Origin: JAAZBV01 sp964460435
GTDB lineage: Bacteria; Desulfobacterota; DSM-4660; Desulfatiglandales; HGW-15
Length of the DNA: 64,000 nucleotides
NCBI GenBank assembly: GCA_964460435.1
Contig: CAYWRH010000006.1
Span: 1 to 64,000, forward strand
Direction of reading: 5' to 3'
The position numbers and the translations under genes were made by a program. The notes beneath the pieces are model-generated. The model was not told the DNA's origin. It did not search any database and was given only the letters and a program-made list of their open reading frames with translations. Positions 41,071 to 49,431 of this stretch are shown here, one piece after another. Every line of letters starts with the position of its first letter. The first letter of the stretch is position 1.

Positions 41071-41976
41071 TTATTTATTCTGTTTATTGGCCTTATCCCA
41101 GTCCACCTCGGGATGTATCATCCTTGCCATTGCCTCTATACCATCCAGTATCCTTGGCGATGGCCTGTCTATAAGATCAGAATCAATTAGATAGACCCGC
41201 CCATTTTTTGCAGCAGGTATAGAAGTCCATTTGAGCCACTCCTGCCTTGCCTTTTCAAACTCCCCTCCCCTGTCCATTGAAGAGATGATAAGCACATCAG
41301 GCTTGCGCCTGATCAGCTCCTCAATACTGATCCTTGGATAATTTATAGCTGAATCAGCAGTCATATTTGTGCCGCCGGCAATTGATATAATATCCTGATG
41401 AAAGGTGTTTTTATTCACACTCATAATGGGATGCAGGTTGATCTGCAAAAAAACAAGCGGCTTTTCCTTTTGACTTAGCGCATTTTTAATCCGGTCAAGC
41501 CTTTTTTCAAGGCCTGCTGCAAGCTCGTTGGCCTTTTCTTCCACACCGCACAGGCTGCCTACTATCCGGACAGTCTCAATAACCTCAACAACATTTCTGG
41601 GATTGACAATATATGTGGATATCTTTGCCTGCTCAAGCATATCCACAATACCGGGGTTATTGCCATCCTTTGTGCCTATAACCAGATCAGGTTTAAGGGT
41701 TATTATTCTCTCAATATTGAGATCATGGTAACCCCCTACCTGGGGCTTATTGAGGGCCTCAGGGGGATAATAGCTGTATGTCGTTACACCGGCAACCCTG
41801 TCGCCAAGACCCAGATAATATAATATCTCTGTAAGGCTGGGGGCAAGCGGTATAATGCGGACAGGGGTATGTTCAATGACTACCTCTCTGTCAACTGCAT
41901 CCTTAAAGCTCCTGCCATATAAAGGGGCTGTTACTGAGCAGACAATCAATATGAAAAAAATAATAGAATATCTCAT
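41071..41976 (-). CDS. btuF: Periplasmic cobamide-binding protein (BtuF-like)
   Basis: The 301-residue protein has a signal peptide (RYSIIFFILIVCSVTAPLYG) and a type III binding-protein fold: IIPLAPSLTEILYYLGLGDRVAGVTTYSYYPPEA, then PDLVIGTKDGNN and PDVLIISSMDRGGEF. The APSLTEIL-GDRVAGVT pattern is typical of BtuF/FecB. Its start overlaps the stop of the CbiZ fusion gene by 1 bp. It is the second BtuF-like domain in the locus, so one may feed the transporter and the other the amidohydrolase. Confidence 0.91.
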   Translation of the reverse strand: MRYSIIFFILIVCSVTAPLYGRSFKDAVDREVVIEHTPVRIIPLAPSLTEILYYLGLGDRVAGVTTYSYYPPEALNKPQVGGYHDLNIERIITLKPDLVIGTKDGNNPGIVDMLEQAKISTYIVNPRNVVEVIETVRIVGSLCGVEEKANELAAGLEKRLDRIKNALSQKEKPLVFLQINLHPIMSVNKNTFHQDIISIAGGTNMTADSAINYPRISIEELIRRKPDVLIISSMDRGGEFEKARQEWLKWTSIPAAKNGRVYLIDSDLIDRPSPRILDGIEAMARMIHPEVDWDKANKQNK

Positions 41977-44015
41977 TAATCTGTTGTCCCCTTATTGCAT
42001 ATACCCGTGATGAGGGTATCCAATGCCAGTTTTATCACCGGTGAGATATTATCATCTGCCGTATAATTTTCAATTTCTGGTAATTCATTGCCTGCAATAT
42101 CGCTCGCCAGTGTGATGCACCATTTTCTGAACTGGGTCAGATCTTTTAACATACCTCTTTCAAAATCATCACTGATACTAAAGGAAGATGCGATAAAAGC
42201 CGCATACTCTGGTTCAAGCAGCAGTTTCTCAAGTCTGTTTGCTAGTTCTCTTTTTTCCATCGGGTAATTCCTGTCAGATAACATCTCCTCACCAATATCT
42301 ATCCTTCTCTCTGATAGCCTTGCGAATATATCCCTTCCTGCCGTTATCCCGTTCTGTTTATATATGGCCTCTTTGACGCCCCTGTTTATCGCCCTTGCTA
42401 CAAGTTCTCCAAGCTTTGTGTGGCCGCCAGTCACATCAAGTATCTTTTCGCCTGAACCCTGAACAACAATAATATTGTCAGTCCCAGTGCCTGTGGCCTG
42501 AAATGCTGGGCTGTAGCTGCTCCTTATATCCAGATCCTGAAGCGCAGCGCTCTTTGCCTCCGTAGCAGTTATTATAACGCCTGCCATTGCCCTTTCAGTA
42601 AGTTTCATGCCGGGAAGCAGCAGGATATTTATTGTTCCAGGCTCATAATAGCCGCCTTCATCTACTGACATCCTCATGGCATTGGATTTTACGCCAGCTG
42701 TTACAACCGCATATACAGACATATCTCGGTAGCTTTCTCTTACAATGGCTACATTATCCACATCTGCGCCGGTAAGTAAAAAGCTGGTTTCATCTCCGGA
42801 TTTTTTAAGCACACTTAAAACCTTTTCTCTCATGCCTTGAAGACCATCATTATCCGCCACACTCCAGCATGAAAGCGGGGCGTAATGATTTCCAACTGTC
42901 TTTATATTCGACCTCATCCCTTCAAGGGTAGAGAGTACATTTATAGGCGTCCTGAATTCAATAATCAATGATTTATTAGTAAAATCATATAGATTACTTG
43001 TATCAATCCTGAGATCATTCACATAGCTCAAATCGATCTCTAATTTTTTTGAATTAATAACCTTTTCAGGAAGAATAAAGTTCTCTTTCTTTGCATATTC
43101 CTCCCTGTATATATCAGCAGAGAGCCATTCTATAAAATAGCCTGTATTTGTTGATACACGGCTTGTAAGATCAGATGGATAGAAATGCACATTATAATTT
43201 TTTATTGCCTCCACATCCCTTAATTCAGGGTCTGACAGTATCTTGTTTATTAATCCTCTATCGTTATCGCTGCCATATATTATATGGGGATTAAACCTTA
43301 TTAACTCCTTTTTATCAATTGGTACATAACTTCCCTCCCTGCCGATAGTAAGCGGGATACCTCCTGCCAGGGTGATAAACTCCCTCTGGATTGAATTATC
43401 GCCTGGTATCATGAGGGTTTTATTGCCAAGGATACACAATACCCTCTTTCTTTTGCCCGGATAGATAAGCTCTGTCTTCTTTTTAATCTTCTCAATATAT
43501 TTTTTGTTTTCATTGATTATGCCTTCAGCCTCAATTTTCCTGCTGAAGATCTCACCCATAAGCCTTATCTGCCTGAAACTCTCTTCAATACTTGTATTCT
43601 CAAGGTTGATAAGTATGGCCCTGCTTTTGCCAAATCGTTCTAAAACACCCTTCTGTGTATTACTGTAAAAAATAAGATCAGGGTTAAGTTCAGCCAGGCG
43701 ATCAAGATCAGGATTGTTAAAGGTGCCTGCAGTTGGTTTCAGTGCAGCTTCTGGAGGATAATTTTTAGGAATAGTAACAGCCTTGAGTTTATCCCCTGCA
43801 CCGATCCTTAAAATTATCTCTGTAATGGAAGGGTCAAGGGATACAACTGATAAGGGCTCTTTATTTATAGAAATATCCCGGCCTCTGCTATCCCGGAAAT
43901 TAACGGGATAGCAGTGACCTGTCTTAAGGGAGGCAGTGATTACAAGCAGAACTATTGCCAGGCAAACAATATATTTCTGCTGTACCGGGATATTTAAGAC
44001 ATCTTTAGAAGTCAT
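41976..44015 (-). CDS. cbiZ: Fusion of a BtuF-like binding domain with adenosylcobinamide amidohydrolase CbiZ
   Basis: The 679-residue protein has an N-terminal hydrophobic export signal (YIVCLAIVLLVITASLKTGHC). A BtuF-like domain follows at about residues 37-310 (VVSLDPSITEIILRIGAGDK). A CbiZ domain lies at about 345-555, recognisable by VTAGVKSNAMRMSVDEG, INILLLPGMKLTERAMAGVI, SPAFQATGTGTDN and VTGGHTKLGELVARAI. An unassigned, mostly helical tail occupies 556-679. CbiZ cleaves the amide linking aminopropanol to the corrin, giving cobyric acid, and is known as a cytoplasmic salvage and remodelling enzyme. Here the signal and binding domain point to the periplasm. The gene overlaps btuB by 11 bp and btuF by 1 bp. 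The hydrophobic segment could also be an uncleaved anchor. Domain calls are by eye. Confidence 0.88.
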   Translation of the reverse strand: MTSKDVLNIPVQQKYIVCLAIVLLVITASLKTGHCYPVNFRDSRGRDISINKEPLSVVSLDPSITEIILRIGAGDKLKAVTIPKNYPPEAALKPTAGTFNNPDLDRLAELNPDLIFYSNTQKGVLERFGKSRAILINLENTSIEESFRQIRLMGEIFSRKIEAEGIINENKKYIEKIKKKTELIYPGKRKRVLCILGNKTLMIPGDNSIQREFITLAGGIPLTIGREGSYVPIDKKELIRFNPHIIYGSDNDRGLINKILSDPELRDVEAIKNYNVHFYPSDLTSRVSTNTGYFIEWLSADIYREEYAKKENFILPEKVINSKKLEIDLSYVNDLRIDTSNLYDFTNKSLIIEFRTPINVLSTLEGMRSNIKTVGNHYAPLSCWSVADNDGLQGMREKVLSVLKKSGDETSFLLTGADVDNVAIVRESYRDMSVYAVVTAGVKSNAMRMSVDEGGYYEPGTINILLLPGMKLTERAMAGVIITATEAKSAALQDLDIRSSYSPAFQATGTGTDNIIVVQGSGEKILDVTGGHTKLGELVARAINRGVKEAIYKQNGITAGRDIFARLSERRIDIGEEMLSDRNYPMEKRELANRLEKLLLEPEYAAFIASSFSISDDFERGMLKDLTQFRKWCITLASDIAGNELPEIENYTADDNISPVIKLALDTLITGICNKGTTD

Positions 44016-46062
44016 AGGCTATGCTTAAAAAGACTGATCTGCCTGCTCCTGGGTAATAACCCATTGAAGTTACAGAGGTTGACTGATTCCTGAAACTCTC
44101 AGTGTATGTATCATATTCCTCATCAAACAGGTTCGACAGGTTCAATGCAACTCTATAGTTATCATAAAAACGCTGATTGATATTGACATCAACAGTATAG
44201 TAGGAATCAAGCATAACATCAGGGCGCACATCTGTATCAAGGGCATATGAGCCGGGCCTCTTACCGGTATACCTCAGTGCTGCCGAAATACCAAAACCCT
44301 TTTCATTAAAGTAATTTGCCGCCAGCTTAAGGTAATCATCAGCAGTATAACGCGCCTGTCTTGTTACGCCACCAACCTGCTCCTCTTTGGCATCAGAATA
44401 GGTATAATTAAGATTCAGGGCAACACTTTCGGTTACAGCATAATTTACCCCTGCCTCATAACCTTCACCTGTAAATTTATCCAGGTTCTGAGGTGTGTAA
44501 AAATAGTTGATATCAGGCACCCATCTGATCTTGTCATTAATGTCCCACTTATAATATGTCAGGTTAAAGGAGAGCCTGTTATCAAGAAAACCCTGCTCAA
44601 TTCCTGCATCCATATGTTTGCCCGTCTCAGGGCGCAGATTGATATTTCCCTGAGCACCCATGCCCCAGCCCCAGTCTTCATAGGGCCAGAAGAGGTCATT
44701 AGGGGTTGGTGCATTATAATGTTTGCCATAATTCATCTTTATTGCTGTAGCCGTGTATGGAGTAATAATAACACCATAGCGAGGAACATATTTTCTTCCG
44801 AATTCTGAATGGTCGGTAAGCCTTAAACCTGCAATCATCTTGAAATATCTGCATGGTTTGTACTGCCCTTCACCATAATATCCCTTTGTATCAAGGTGCG
44901 CACTTGCGCCCGCAGCGACTCCTGAAGCAGCCCCTGTTTCATCAATATTTAATGTTCTGTTTTCCCAGTCATATCTTTTAAATTCAGCCCCTAAGAGAAA
45001 TTTCAGATCACGAACAGGTTGAATGTCTGTATTGGCCTCCAGCGTAAAGACATTATTGGTAACCCATGTTTCACTTCCCGGAATGCCCTCAACAGGGTAT
45101 GAACTGTAATAACGGTTATAGTTATAATTTTCCATATCAAGATAGCTGGCTTTAAAATTAATACCGGCCTTCTCAAATTGCCTGTTTTTAATGCTTAAAA
45201 CAGCAGACATATTCTCATCGCCCTGTCTGTTAAGCAAATTTGAGGCCTCGTTATCGTAGAGCTTTGTAGTGCCAACATAAAAATCTGTTGTTCCTGCTGG
45301 GGGCCTGACACCGGGTCTCCCCATTTCACGATCAACATAATCGGCATAAAGGCTAACATCAAGCAAATCATTCCTTTCATATACAAGATTCAGACTGACA
45401 TCTTTATGGTCCAAATCAGAATTACTCCTGAAACCATCACTCTCCTGTTTTCCTGCAGTAAGATAATACCCGAAGTTCTCAGAAATAAACATGCCATTCT
45501 CGGCAGATAATTCCAGGGTGCTGTTTGTCCCGTAGCCGGCCTTTGCATTAAGGGCTAATCTATCTTTTTCAGGCCTTTTGGTTATTATATTTACGATACC
45601 GCCCATTGCGCTTGTGCCATAAAGCAGAGAACCTGCCCCCTTAACCACCTCTACCCTTTCTATATTATTCATAGGAAGACCATTCAGGTTGGCGCTTCCA
45701 AGTGACGGGGAGTTTACAACAACACCATTAACAAGCACCTGAGTGCCGTCCGCTCCCATGCCCCTTATGTGTATCTCCTCTGTTGCTCCGCCATAATCAC
45801 CCCGTGTTCTTAGATCAATACCCTGTTCATTGGAAAGAAGCTGACCCAATGTTTTTGCCCCGGTATCCTCTATGTCAATAGAGTCCTTTACGATTACTGA
45901 GTTGGGCACCTCCTTGATCTCTTCCTCTGTCTTTGTTGCTGTGACAACCACCTCATTCATCCTTTTAGGGCTTGACTGTTTTAAATCTTTTTCCTGGCTG
46001 AAACCGTCCGCGGTTAAGCCAAGGGCTAAAATACATACCAAGGGAATAATTCTCTTTGCCAT
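44005..46062 (-). CDS. btuB: TonB-dependent outer-membrane cobamide receptor (BtuB-like)
   Basis: The protein has a signal peptide (RIIPLVCILALGLTADGFSQ), a TonB-box region (MNEVVVTATKTEEE) and a plug domain (IKEVPNSVIVKD; QVLVNGVVVNSP; ERVEVVKGAGSLLYGTSAMG). A 22-strand-type barrel follows, ending in a terminal Phe (SIAYDF). I place the start at the ATG at 46062 (MAKRIIPLV) because GGAGA lies 6-7 nt upstream. In-frame starts up to 46083 have no ribosome-binding site. The cobamide assignment is strong because a cobalamin riboswitch directly precedes the gene and btuFCD follow. Confidence 0.93.
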   Translation of the reverse strand: MAKRIIPLVCILALGLTADGFSQEKDLKQSSPKRMNEVVVTATKTEEEIKEVPNSVIVKDSIDIEDTGAKTLGQLLSNEQGIDLRTRGDYGGATEEIHIRGMGADGTQVLVNGVVVNSPSLGSANLNGLPMNNIERVEVVKGAGSLLYGTSAMGGIVNIITKRPEKDRLALNAKAGYGTNSTLELSAENGMFISENFGYYLTAGKQESDGFRSNSDLDHKDVSLNLVYERNDLLDVSLYADYVDREMGRPGVRPPAGTTDFYVGTTKLYDNEASNLLNRQGDENMSAVLSIKNRQFEKAGINFKASYLDMENYNYNRYYSSYPVEGIPGSETWVTNNVFTLEANTDIQPVRDLKFLLGAEFKRYDWENRTLNIDETGAASGVAAGASAHLDTKGYYGEGQYKPCRYFKMIAGLRLTDHSEFGRKYVPRYGVIITPYTATAIKMNYGKHYNAPTPNDLFWPYEDWGWGMGAQGNINLRPETGKHMDAGIEQGFLDNRLSFNLTYYKWDINDKIRWVPDINYFYTPQNLDKFTGEGYEAGVNYAVTESVALNLNYTYSDAKEEQVGGVTRQARYTADDYLKLAANYFNEKGFGISAALRYTGKRPGSYALDTDVRPDVMLDSYYTVDVNINQRFYDNYRVALNLSNLFDEEYDTYTESFRNQSTSVTSMGYYPGAGRSVFLSIAYDF

Positions 46063-46104
46063 TTTCGTCTCCATCAACATCAAAAGAAATTCATAATCAA
46101 AAAA

Positions 46105-46138
46105 AATCCCCGGATCGAATTTAATCGATCCGGGGATT
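46105..46138 (-). terminator. Intrinsic terminator of the cobalamin riboswitch
   Basis: AATCCCCGGATCGA (46105-46118) and TCGATCCGGGGATT (46125-46138) form a perfect 14-bp stem with a 6-nt loop. On the minus strand it runs into eight Ts before btuB. It is the expression platform: with cobalamin bound, transcription should stop here. The alternative antiterminator pairing was not worked out. Confidence 0.88.
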
Positions 46139-46189
46139 ACCCTTTTTTATCCTCTAGATCAGTAATGTAATGCCATATTCCGCGATGGC

Positions 46190-46375
46190 CAATACCTGAT
46201 TCCGGCAGGTCTTCTGACTTCCCCTCCTGCTTAACGGCCTTCCCATCATCTGACAGTGGCATTAAAAAGGTTAAACAGGTTCTCTTTTCAAAAGGAAAAG
46301 AGAGGGGTTACAGCGGCGGGTCCGTTCCCGACTTTAACGGGATTCCCTTGAAAGCTCATTAAGAGCACCGAAATT
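46190..46375 (-). ncRNA. Cobalamin riboswitch aptamer
   Basis: On the minus strand the segment contains the full set of conserved cobalamin-riboswitch blocks in order. They are GGTGCTCTTAATGAGC at the 5' end, GGGAATCCCGTTAAAGTCGGG, ACGGACCCGCCGCTGTAA, TGCCACTG (46254-46261), GGGAAGGCC, and the B12 box AAGTCAGAAGACCTGCC (46204-46220). A terminator lies 50-80 nt downstream. It therefore controls btuB and the import genes at the level of transcription, turning them off when adenosylcobalamin or a related cobamide is plentiful. Confidence 0.96.
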
Positions 46376-46383
46376 ATGCGCAT

Positions 46384-46412
46384 TATTTATGAAATAAAAA
46401 ACAAGTAGTCAA
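46384..46412 (-). promoter_or_regulatory. Candidate promoter for the riboswitch-btuB transcript
   Basis: On the minus strand TTGACT (46412-46407) is followed after 17 bp by TAAATA (46389-46384). This puts the transcription start within a few bases of the aptamer 5' end. The -10 match is weak, but the position is what the riboswitch requires. Confidence 0.45.
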
Positions 46413-46460
46413 GATAAAAATTGTCTATTAAACCACTCAACATCAAAATAATGGATACCA

Positions 46461-47345
46461 TCAGATCTTCCTGACAGCATTTGCTATCAACCTGATATGC
46501 TCGCTGTTGGTTCCGCAGCAACCGCCTATAATGTTTGCCCCGGCCTTAACAAGTTCAGGTGCCTTTTGAGCCATCTGTTCAGGCCTTTCCCTGAAAATGG
46601 TTTCTCCATCCCTGTATATTGGAAGACCCGCATTGGCCTGTACAAGGATCGGGGTTTTATCATGATGTTCTCTGATTATCCTTACAATATCAATCATGCC
46701 ATCTATGCCGTTACCGCAGTTTGAGCCTATTATATCTGCCCCTGCATCCACTGCTGTTTTCATAGCATTATAAACAGAAAGACCCATCATTGTGTGGAAA
46801 TCTCCTGATGGCGATTTATTAAAAACAAATGTACAGGCAACTTCACACCCTGTTGATGACTTTGCTGCCTTTATTGCTAGGCGCGCTTCAACAGGATCAG
46901 AGATAGTCTCTATACAGATAGCATCAACACCCCCCTCTGCCAGGGCCTCTGCCTGCATACAGTAACCTTCATACACCTCCTCTTCAGACACATCTCCCAT
47001 GCACAGCATCAGGCCTGTAGGCCCCATTGACCCAAAGACAAAATGGGTATCACCCGCTGCCTCCCTTGATATCATGGCCGCAGCCCTGTTCAGCTCTTTG
47101 GTCCTTGCTTCTAGACTATAATTTTTAAGCTTAACAGGATTGGCGCCAAAGCTGTTGGTCAAAATGATATCAGAGCCGGCATCTAAATAACCCTTTGCGA
47201 TTGCATAGACATCATCACGGTGGGTCAGATTCCAGTATTCAGGGCATTCCCCCGGCTTCAGCCCGCGTTTATGAAGCTCAGTGCCGCATGCCCCGTCTGA
47301 AATCAGGATACGGCCTTTCTTAATCTCGGAAACAGCCGATTTCAT
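46461..47345 (-). CDS. Stand-alone homocysteine S-methyltransferase (MetH-N/MmuM-like)
   Basis: The protein is a zinc-dependent TIM-barrel homocysteine methyltransferase. It has ILISDGACGTELHKRGL at the N-terminus and the zinc cysteines in IGSNCGNGIDGM and ANIIGGCCGTNSEH. The DGA-GTEL sequence is closer to the N-terminal domain of cobalamin-dependent MetH than to the S-methylmethionine enzyme MmuM, but MetH's folate, cobalamin and reactivation domains are absent. I choose the ATG at 47345 with GGAG upstream. A TTG at 47390 would overlap the preceding gene. It may accept methyl groups from a separate corrinoid protein, fitting its place next to the B12 locus. Confidence 0.85.
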   Translation of the reverse strand: MKSAVSEIKKGRILISDGACGTELHKRGLKPGECPEYWNLTHRDDVYAIAKGYLDAGSDIILTNSFGANPVKLKNYSLEARTKELNRAAAMISREAAGDTHFVFGSMGPTGLMLCMGDVSEEEVYEGYCMQAEALAEGGVDAICIETISDPVEARLAIKAAKSSTGCEVACTFVFNKSPSGDFHTMMGLSVYNAMKTAVDAGADIIGSNCGNGIDGMIDIVRIIREHHDKTPILVQANAGLPIYRDGETIFRERPEQMAQKAPELVKAGANIIGGCCGTNSEHIRLIANAVRKI

Positions 47346-47382
47346 ATTTTTGTCTCCATCTATTTTTAAGGTTGGCTTTACT

Positions 47383-47943
47383 TTAATCAAAAGAGACTTC
47401 TCTGTATTGTTTTAGCCTCTCCGCAAAGGCATCAGTTCCTGCCCATCCGCATGAGTTTAATTCAGGACAGAACCCGCGGTATATACATTCAGGCACACAA
47501 ACATTGTAAAGTTCAGGCAGCTCCTTTTTAAGGGCATCCAGTAACTCTTTCCAGGCCCTGTTTGTCTCACGCGATGCCTGGGAGCACAACCTTTTTCTTG
47601 AGATATTGATTATTGCCTGCGCATTGGCTATACACTCGTGTGTTACCAGTTGAGACTGAGGCAATTCATCCCTGTTAATGCCTGTCCGGTCGCTCCTCTG
47701 TGTGCTCACAAAATGCTCTATGCCAATCTTGTGCCTGACAAAATGGACGCTAACCCAGTACTGCAAATCAACCCATTTCCACTTTATTATAAGCTGGCGT
47801 ATCGGGGAGTGCTCACAAAGAAGCATCTTATGCCGCCATTTCATACCAGGTTCACCGCGGCCCTTTTCCATGCCCACAGTTGTCCTGGCAGCATCAGCAA
47901 CCTCACGCCATGTCGCTTTTATCTCGATATAATCAATGCGCAT
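47383..47943 (-). CDS. Short ThyX-family (flavin-dependent thymidylate synthase-like) protein
   Basis: The 186-residue protein shows the ThyX pattern. An ARTTVGMEKGRG segment comes first, then HKMLLCEHSPIRQ (the 'ESPLEH' region). The signature follows in VRHKIGIEHFVSTQRSDR, where ThyX has RHR-x7-S-x-R. After that come KRLCSQASRETNRAWKELLD and a C-terminal NVCVPECIYRGFCPE. It is shorter than ordinary ThyX (about 220-250 residues) and the signature differs (RHK, and Thr-Gln-Arg in place of Ser-x-Arg). Flavin or dUMP chemistry is therefore uncertain. GGGGAG precedes the ATG. The downstream methyltransferase starts 37 bp later. Confidence 0.72.
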   Translation of the reverse strand: MRIDYIEIKATWREVADAARTTVGMEKGRGEPGMKWRHKMLLCEHSPIRQLIIKWKWVDLQYWVSVHFVRHKIGIEHFVSTQRSDRTGINRDELPQSQLVTHECIANAQAIINISRKRLCSQASRETNRAWKELLDALKKELPELYNVCVPECIYRGFCPELNSCGWAGTDAFAERLKQYREVSFD

Positions 47944-47999
47944 TACATTACTCCCCTATAATGAAAAAGATAAAAAATAATAGTGGAAACAGGGGTGCA

Positions 48000-48028
48000 A
48001 GTATCAATTTCTCATGGTAATTTGTCAA
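48000..48028 (-). promoter_or_regulatory. Candidate promoter for the thyX-like / methyltransferase unit
   Basis: On the minus strand a perfect TTGACA (48028-48023) is followed after 17 bp by GATACT (48005-48000), four of six matches to the -10 box. It lies about 55 bp upstream of the ThyX-like ATG. Confidence 0.5.
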
Positions 48029-48090
48029 GAAATTTGCAATAGTATATTACCATGTTTTTACTTTATAAATTTTAAACCAGGGGATCAGCC

Positions 48091-49431
48091 ATGAACAAAA
48101 ACAGGATGATAGTTACATTGTTTTTTTTATTCGCCTCAATACAAACATTTGCCCAGATGCCAAAGATAGACTGGGAGGCCATACAAAAGGAAAATGCAAA
48201 GGATCATTCCCTGATGATGAAGATGCTTGGCATAACAGAGATCAGGCCCGGCCCTTCAGGCGACCCCAAGGCCCCTAATGCCGCAAACAGTGATGAATCA
48301 AAGGCTACCACCTATACAACCCTGCCAGACCCGCTTGTTTTTCTGGATGGCTCCAGGGTGACTACCCCTGGGCAGTGGGAAAAGCGCAGAAAGGAGCTGT
48401 TTGAACTCTTTGACAGGGAGGTATACGGCAGGATGCCTCCTTCCATCCCCCCTGTAAAATGGGAAACAGTCGATGAAAAAATAAATAGAGTTGAAGGCAT
48501 CCCTGTAAAAGAAAGGGAATTAAAAGGGCATGTAGATAATTCAAGCTATCCATCCATCAGTGTGGATATACAGATGAAACTCACTATCCCAGTGGACGCA
48601 AAAAATGCACCTGTAGTAATCGAGTTTGGCTGGCTTGGCCCGATGTTTTTCAATATGCCTGATCCTCCAAAACCCACATGGCAGGAACAGCTTTTAAAAA
48701 AGGGGTGGGGTTATGCCATACTTGTGCCTACAAGCATACAGGATGATTCAGGCGCCGGCCTCACTAAAGGTATTATTGGTCTTGTGAACAAGGGTAAGCC
48801 CAGAAAAGCTGATGACTGGGGTGCGCTCCGTGCCTGGGCATGGGGGGCTAGCCGCGCAGTCGACTATTTTGAAACCATAGATGAGGTGGATGAAACCAGG
48901 GTTGTTATAGAAGGGCTTTCCCGATACGGAAAGGCCGCACTGGTTGCCTTGGCCTATGAACCACGCATTGCAATAGGATTTATCGGCTCGTCCGGGGCAG
49001 GCGGGGCCAAGATATTAAGGAGAAATTTCGGGGAACAGGTAGAAAACCTTGCCGCATCGGGTGAATATCACTGGTTTGCCCCAAATTTTATAAAATATGC
49101 AGGGCCTCTAACGGTAAATGATCTGCCTGTTGATGCCCATGAGCTTGTTGCGCTCTGTGCGCCAAGACCCATCTTTATCAGCGCCGGCTCTGCAAAGGAG
49201 GAGGGGACATGGGTTGATGCAAAGGGCATGTTCCTTTCGGGTGTTCATGCAAGCCCTGTATATGAGCTCCTCGGCAGAAAAGGCCTTGAAACAGACAAGT
49301 TTCCGCCGGAGAAAACATCCCTTATAAAGGGCGATATTGCATTCAGGCAGCATGAGGGCGGCCATACAGTTATACCCAACTGGCCCTATTTTATAGAATT
49401 TGCTGAAAGGTATTTTTCCGGAAAGAAATAA
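48091..49431 (+). CDS. CE15-type glucuronoyl-esterase-like secreted hydrolase
   Basis: The 446-residue protein has a signal peptide (MIVTLFFLFASIQTFAQ) and an alpha/beta-hydrolase domain. The nucleophile motif IEGLSRYGKAALVAL (Ser277) matches the GxSRxGK pattern of glucuronoyl esterases, and the late His lies in FRQHEGGHT (His421/His425). The family conserves LRAWAWGASRAVDYFE before the nucleophile, as here. CE15 enzymes cut the ester between glucuronoxylan 4-O-methyl-glucuronate and lignin alcohols. A GH8 enzyme that would act on xylo-oligosaccharides is encoded 4.5 kb away. The next gene overlaps its stop by 1 bp. Confidence 0.85.
   Translation: MNKNRMIVTLFFLFASIQTFAQMPKIDWEAIQKENAKDHSLMMKMLGITEIRPGPSGDPKAPNAANSDESKATTYTTLPDPLVFLDGSRVTTPGQWEKRRKELFELFDREVYGRMPPSIPPVKWETVDEKINRVEGIPVKERELKGHVDNSSYPSISVDIQMKLTIPVDAKNAPVVIEFGWLGPMFFNMPDPPKPTWQEQLLKKGWGYAILVPTSIQDDSGAGLTKGIIGLVNKGKPRKADDWGALRAWAWGASRAVDYFETIDEVDETRVVIEGLSRYGKAALVALAYEPRIAIGFIGSSGAGGAKILRRNFGEQVENLAASGEYHWFAPNFIKYAGPLTVNDLPVDAHELVALCAPRPIFISAGSAKEEGTWVDAKGMFLSGVHASPVYELLGRKGLETDKFPPEKTSLIKGDIAFRQHEGGHTVIPNWPYFIEFAERYFSGKK

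Noticed and set aside
41976..44015. Reading the CbiZ fusion as two genes joined by a frameshift error.
   Set aside because: The frame is continuous through about 2 kb, and a linker rather than a start region separates the domains; only resequencing could fully exclude an error.
47383..47943. Prophage origin of the ThyX-like gene.
   Set aside because: No phage genes, integrase or attachment site surround it; it is coupled to a metabolic gene.
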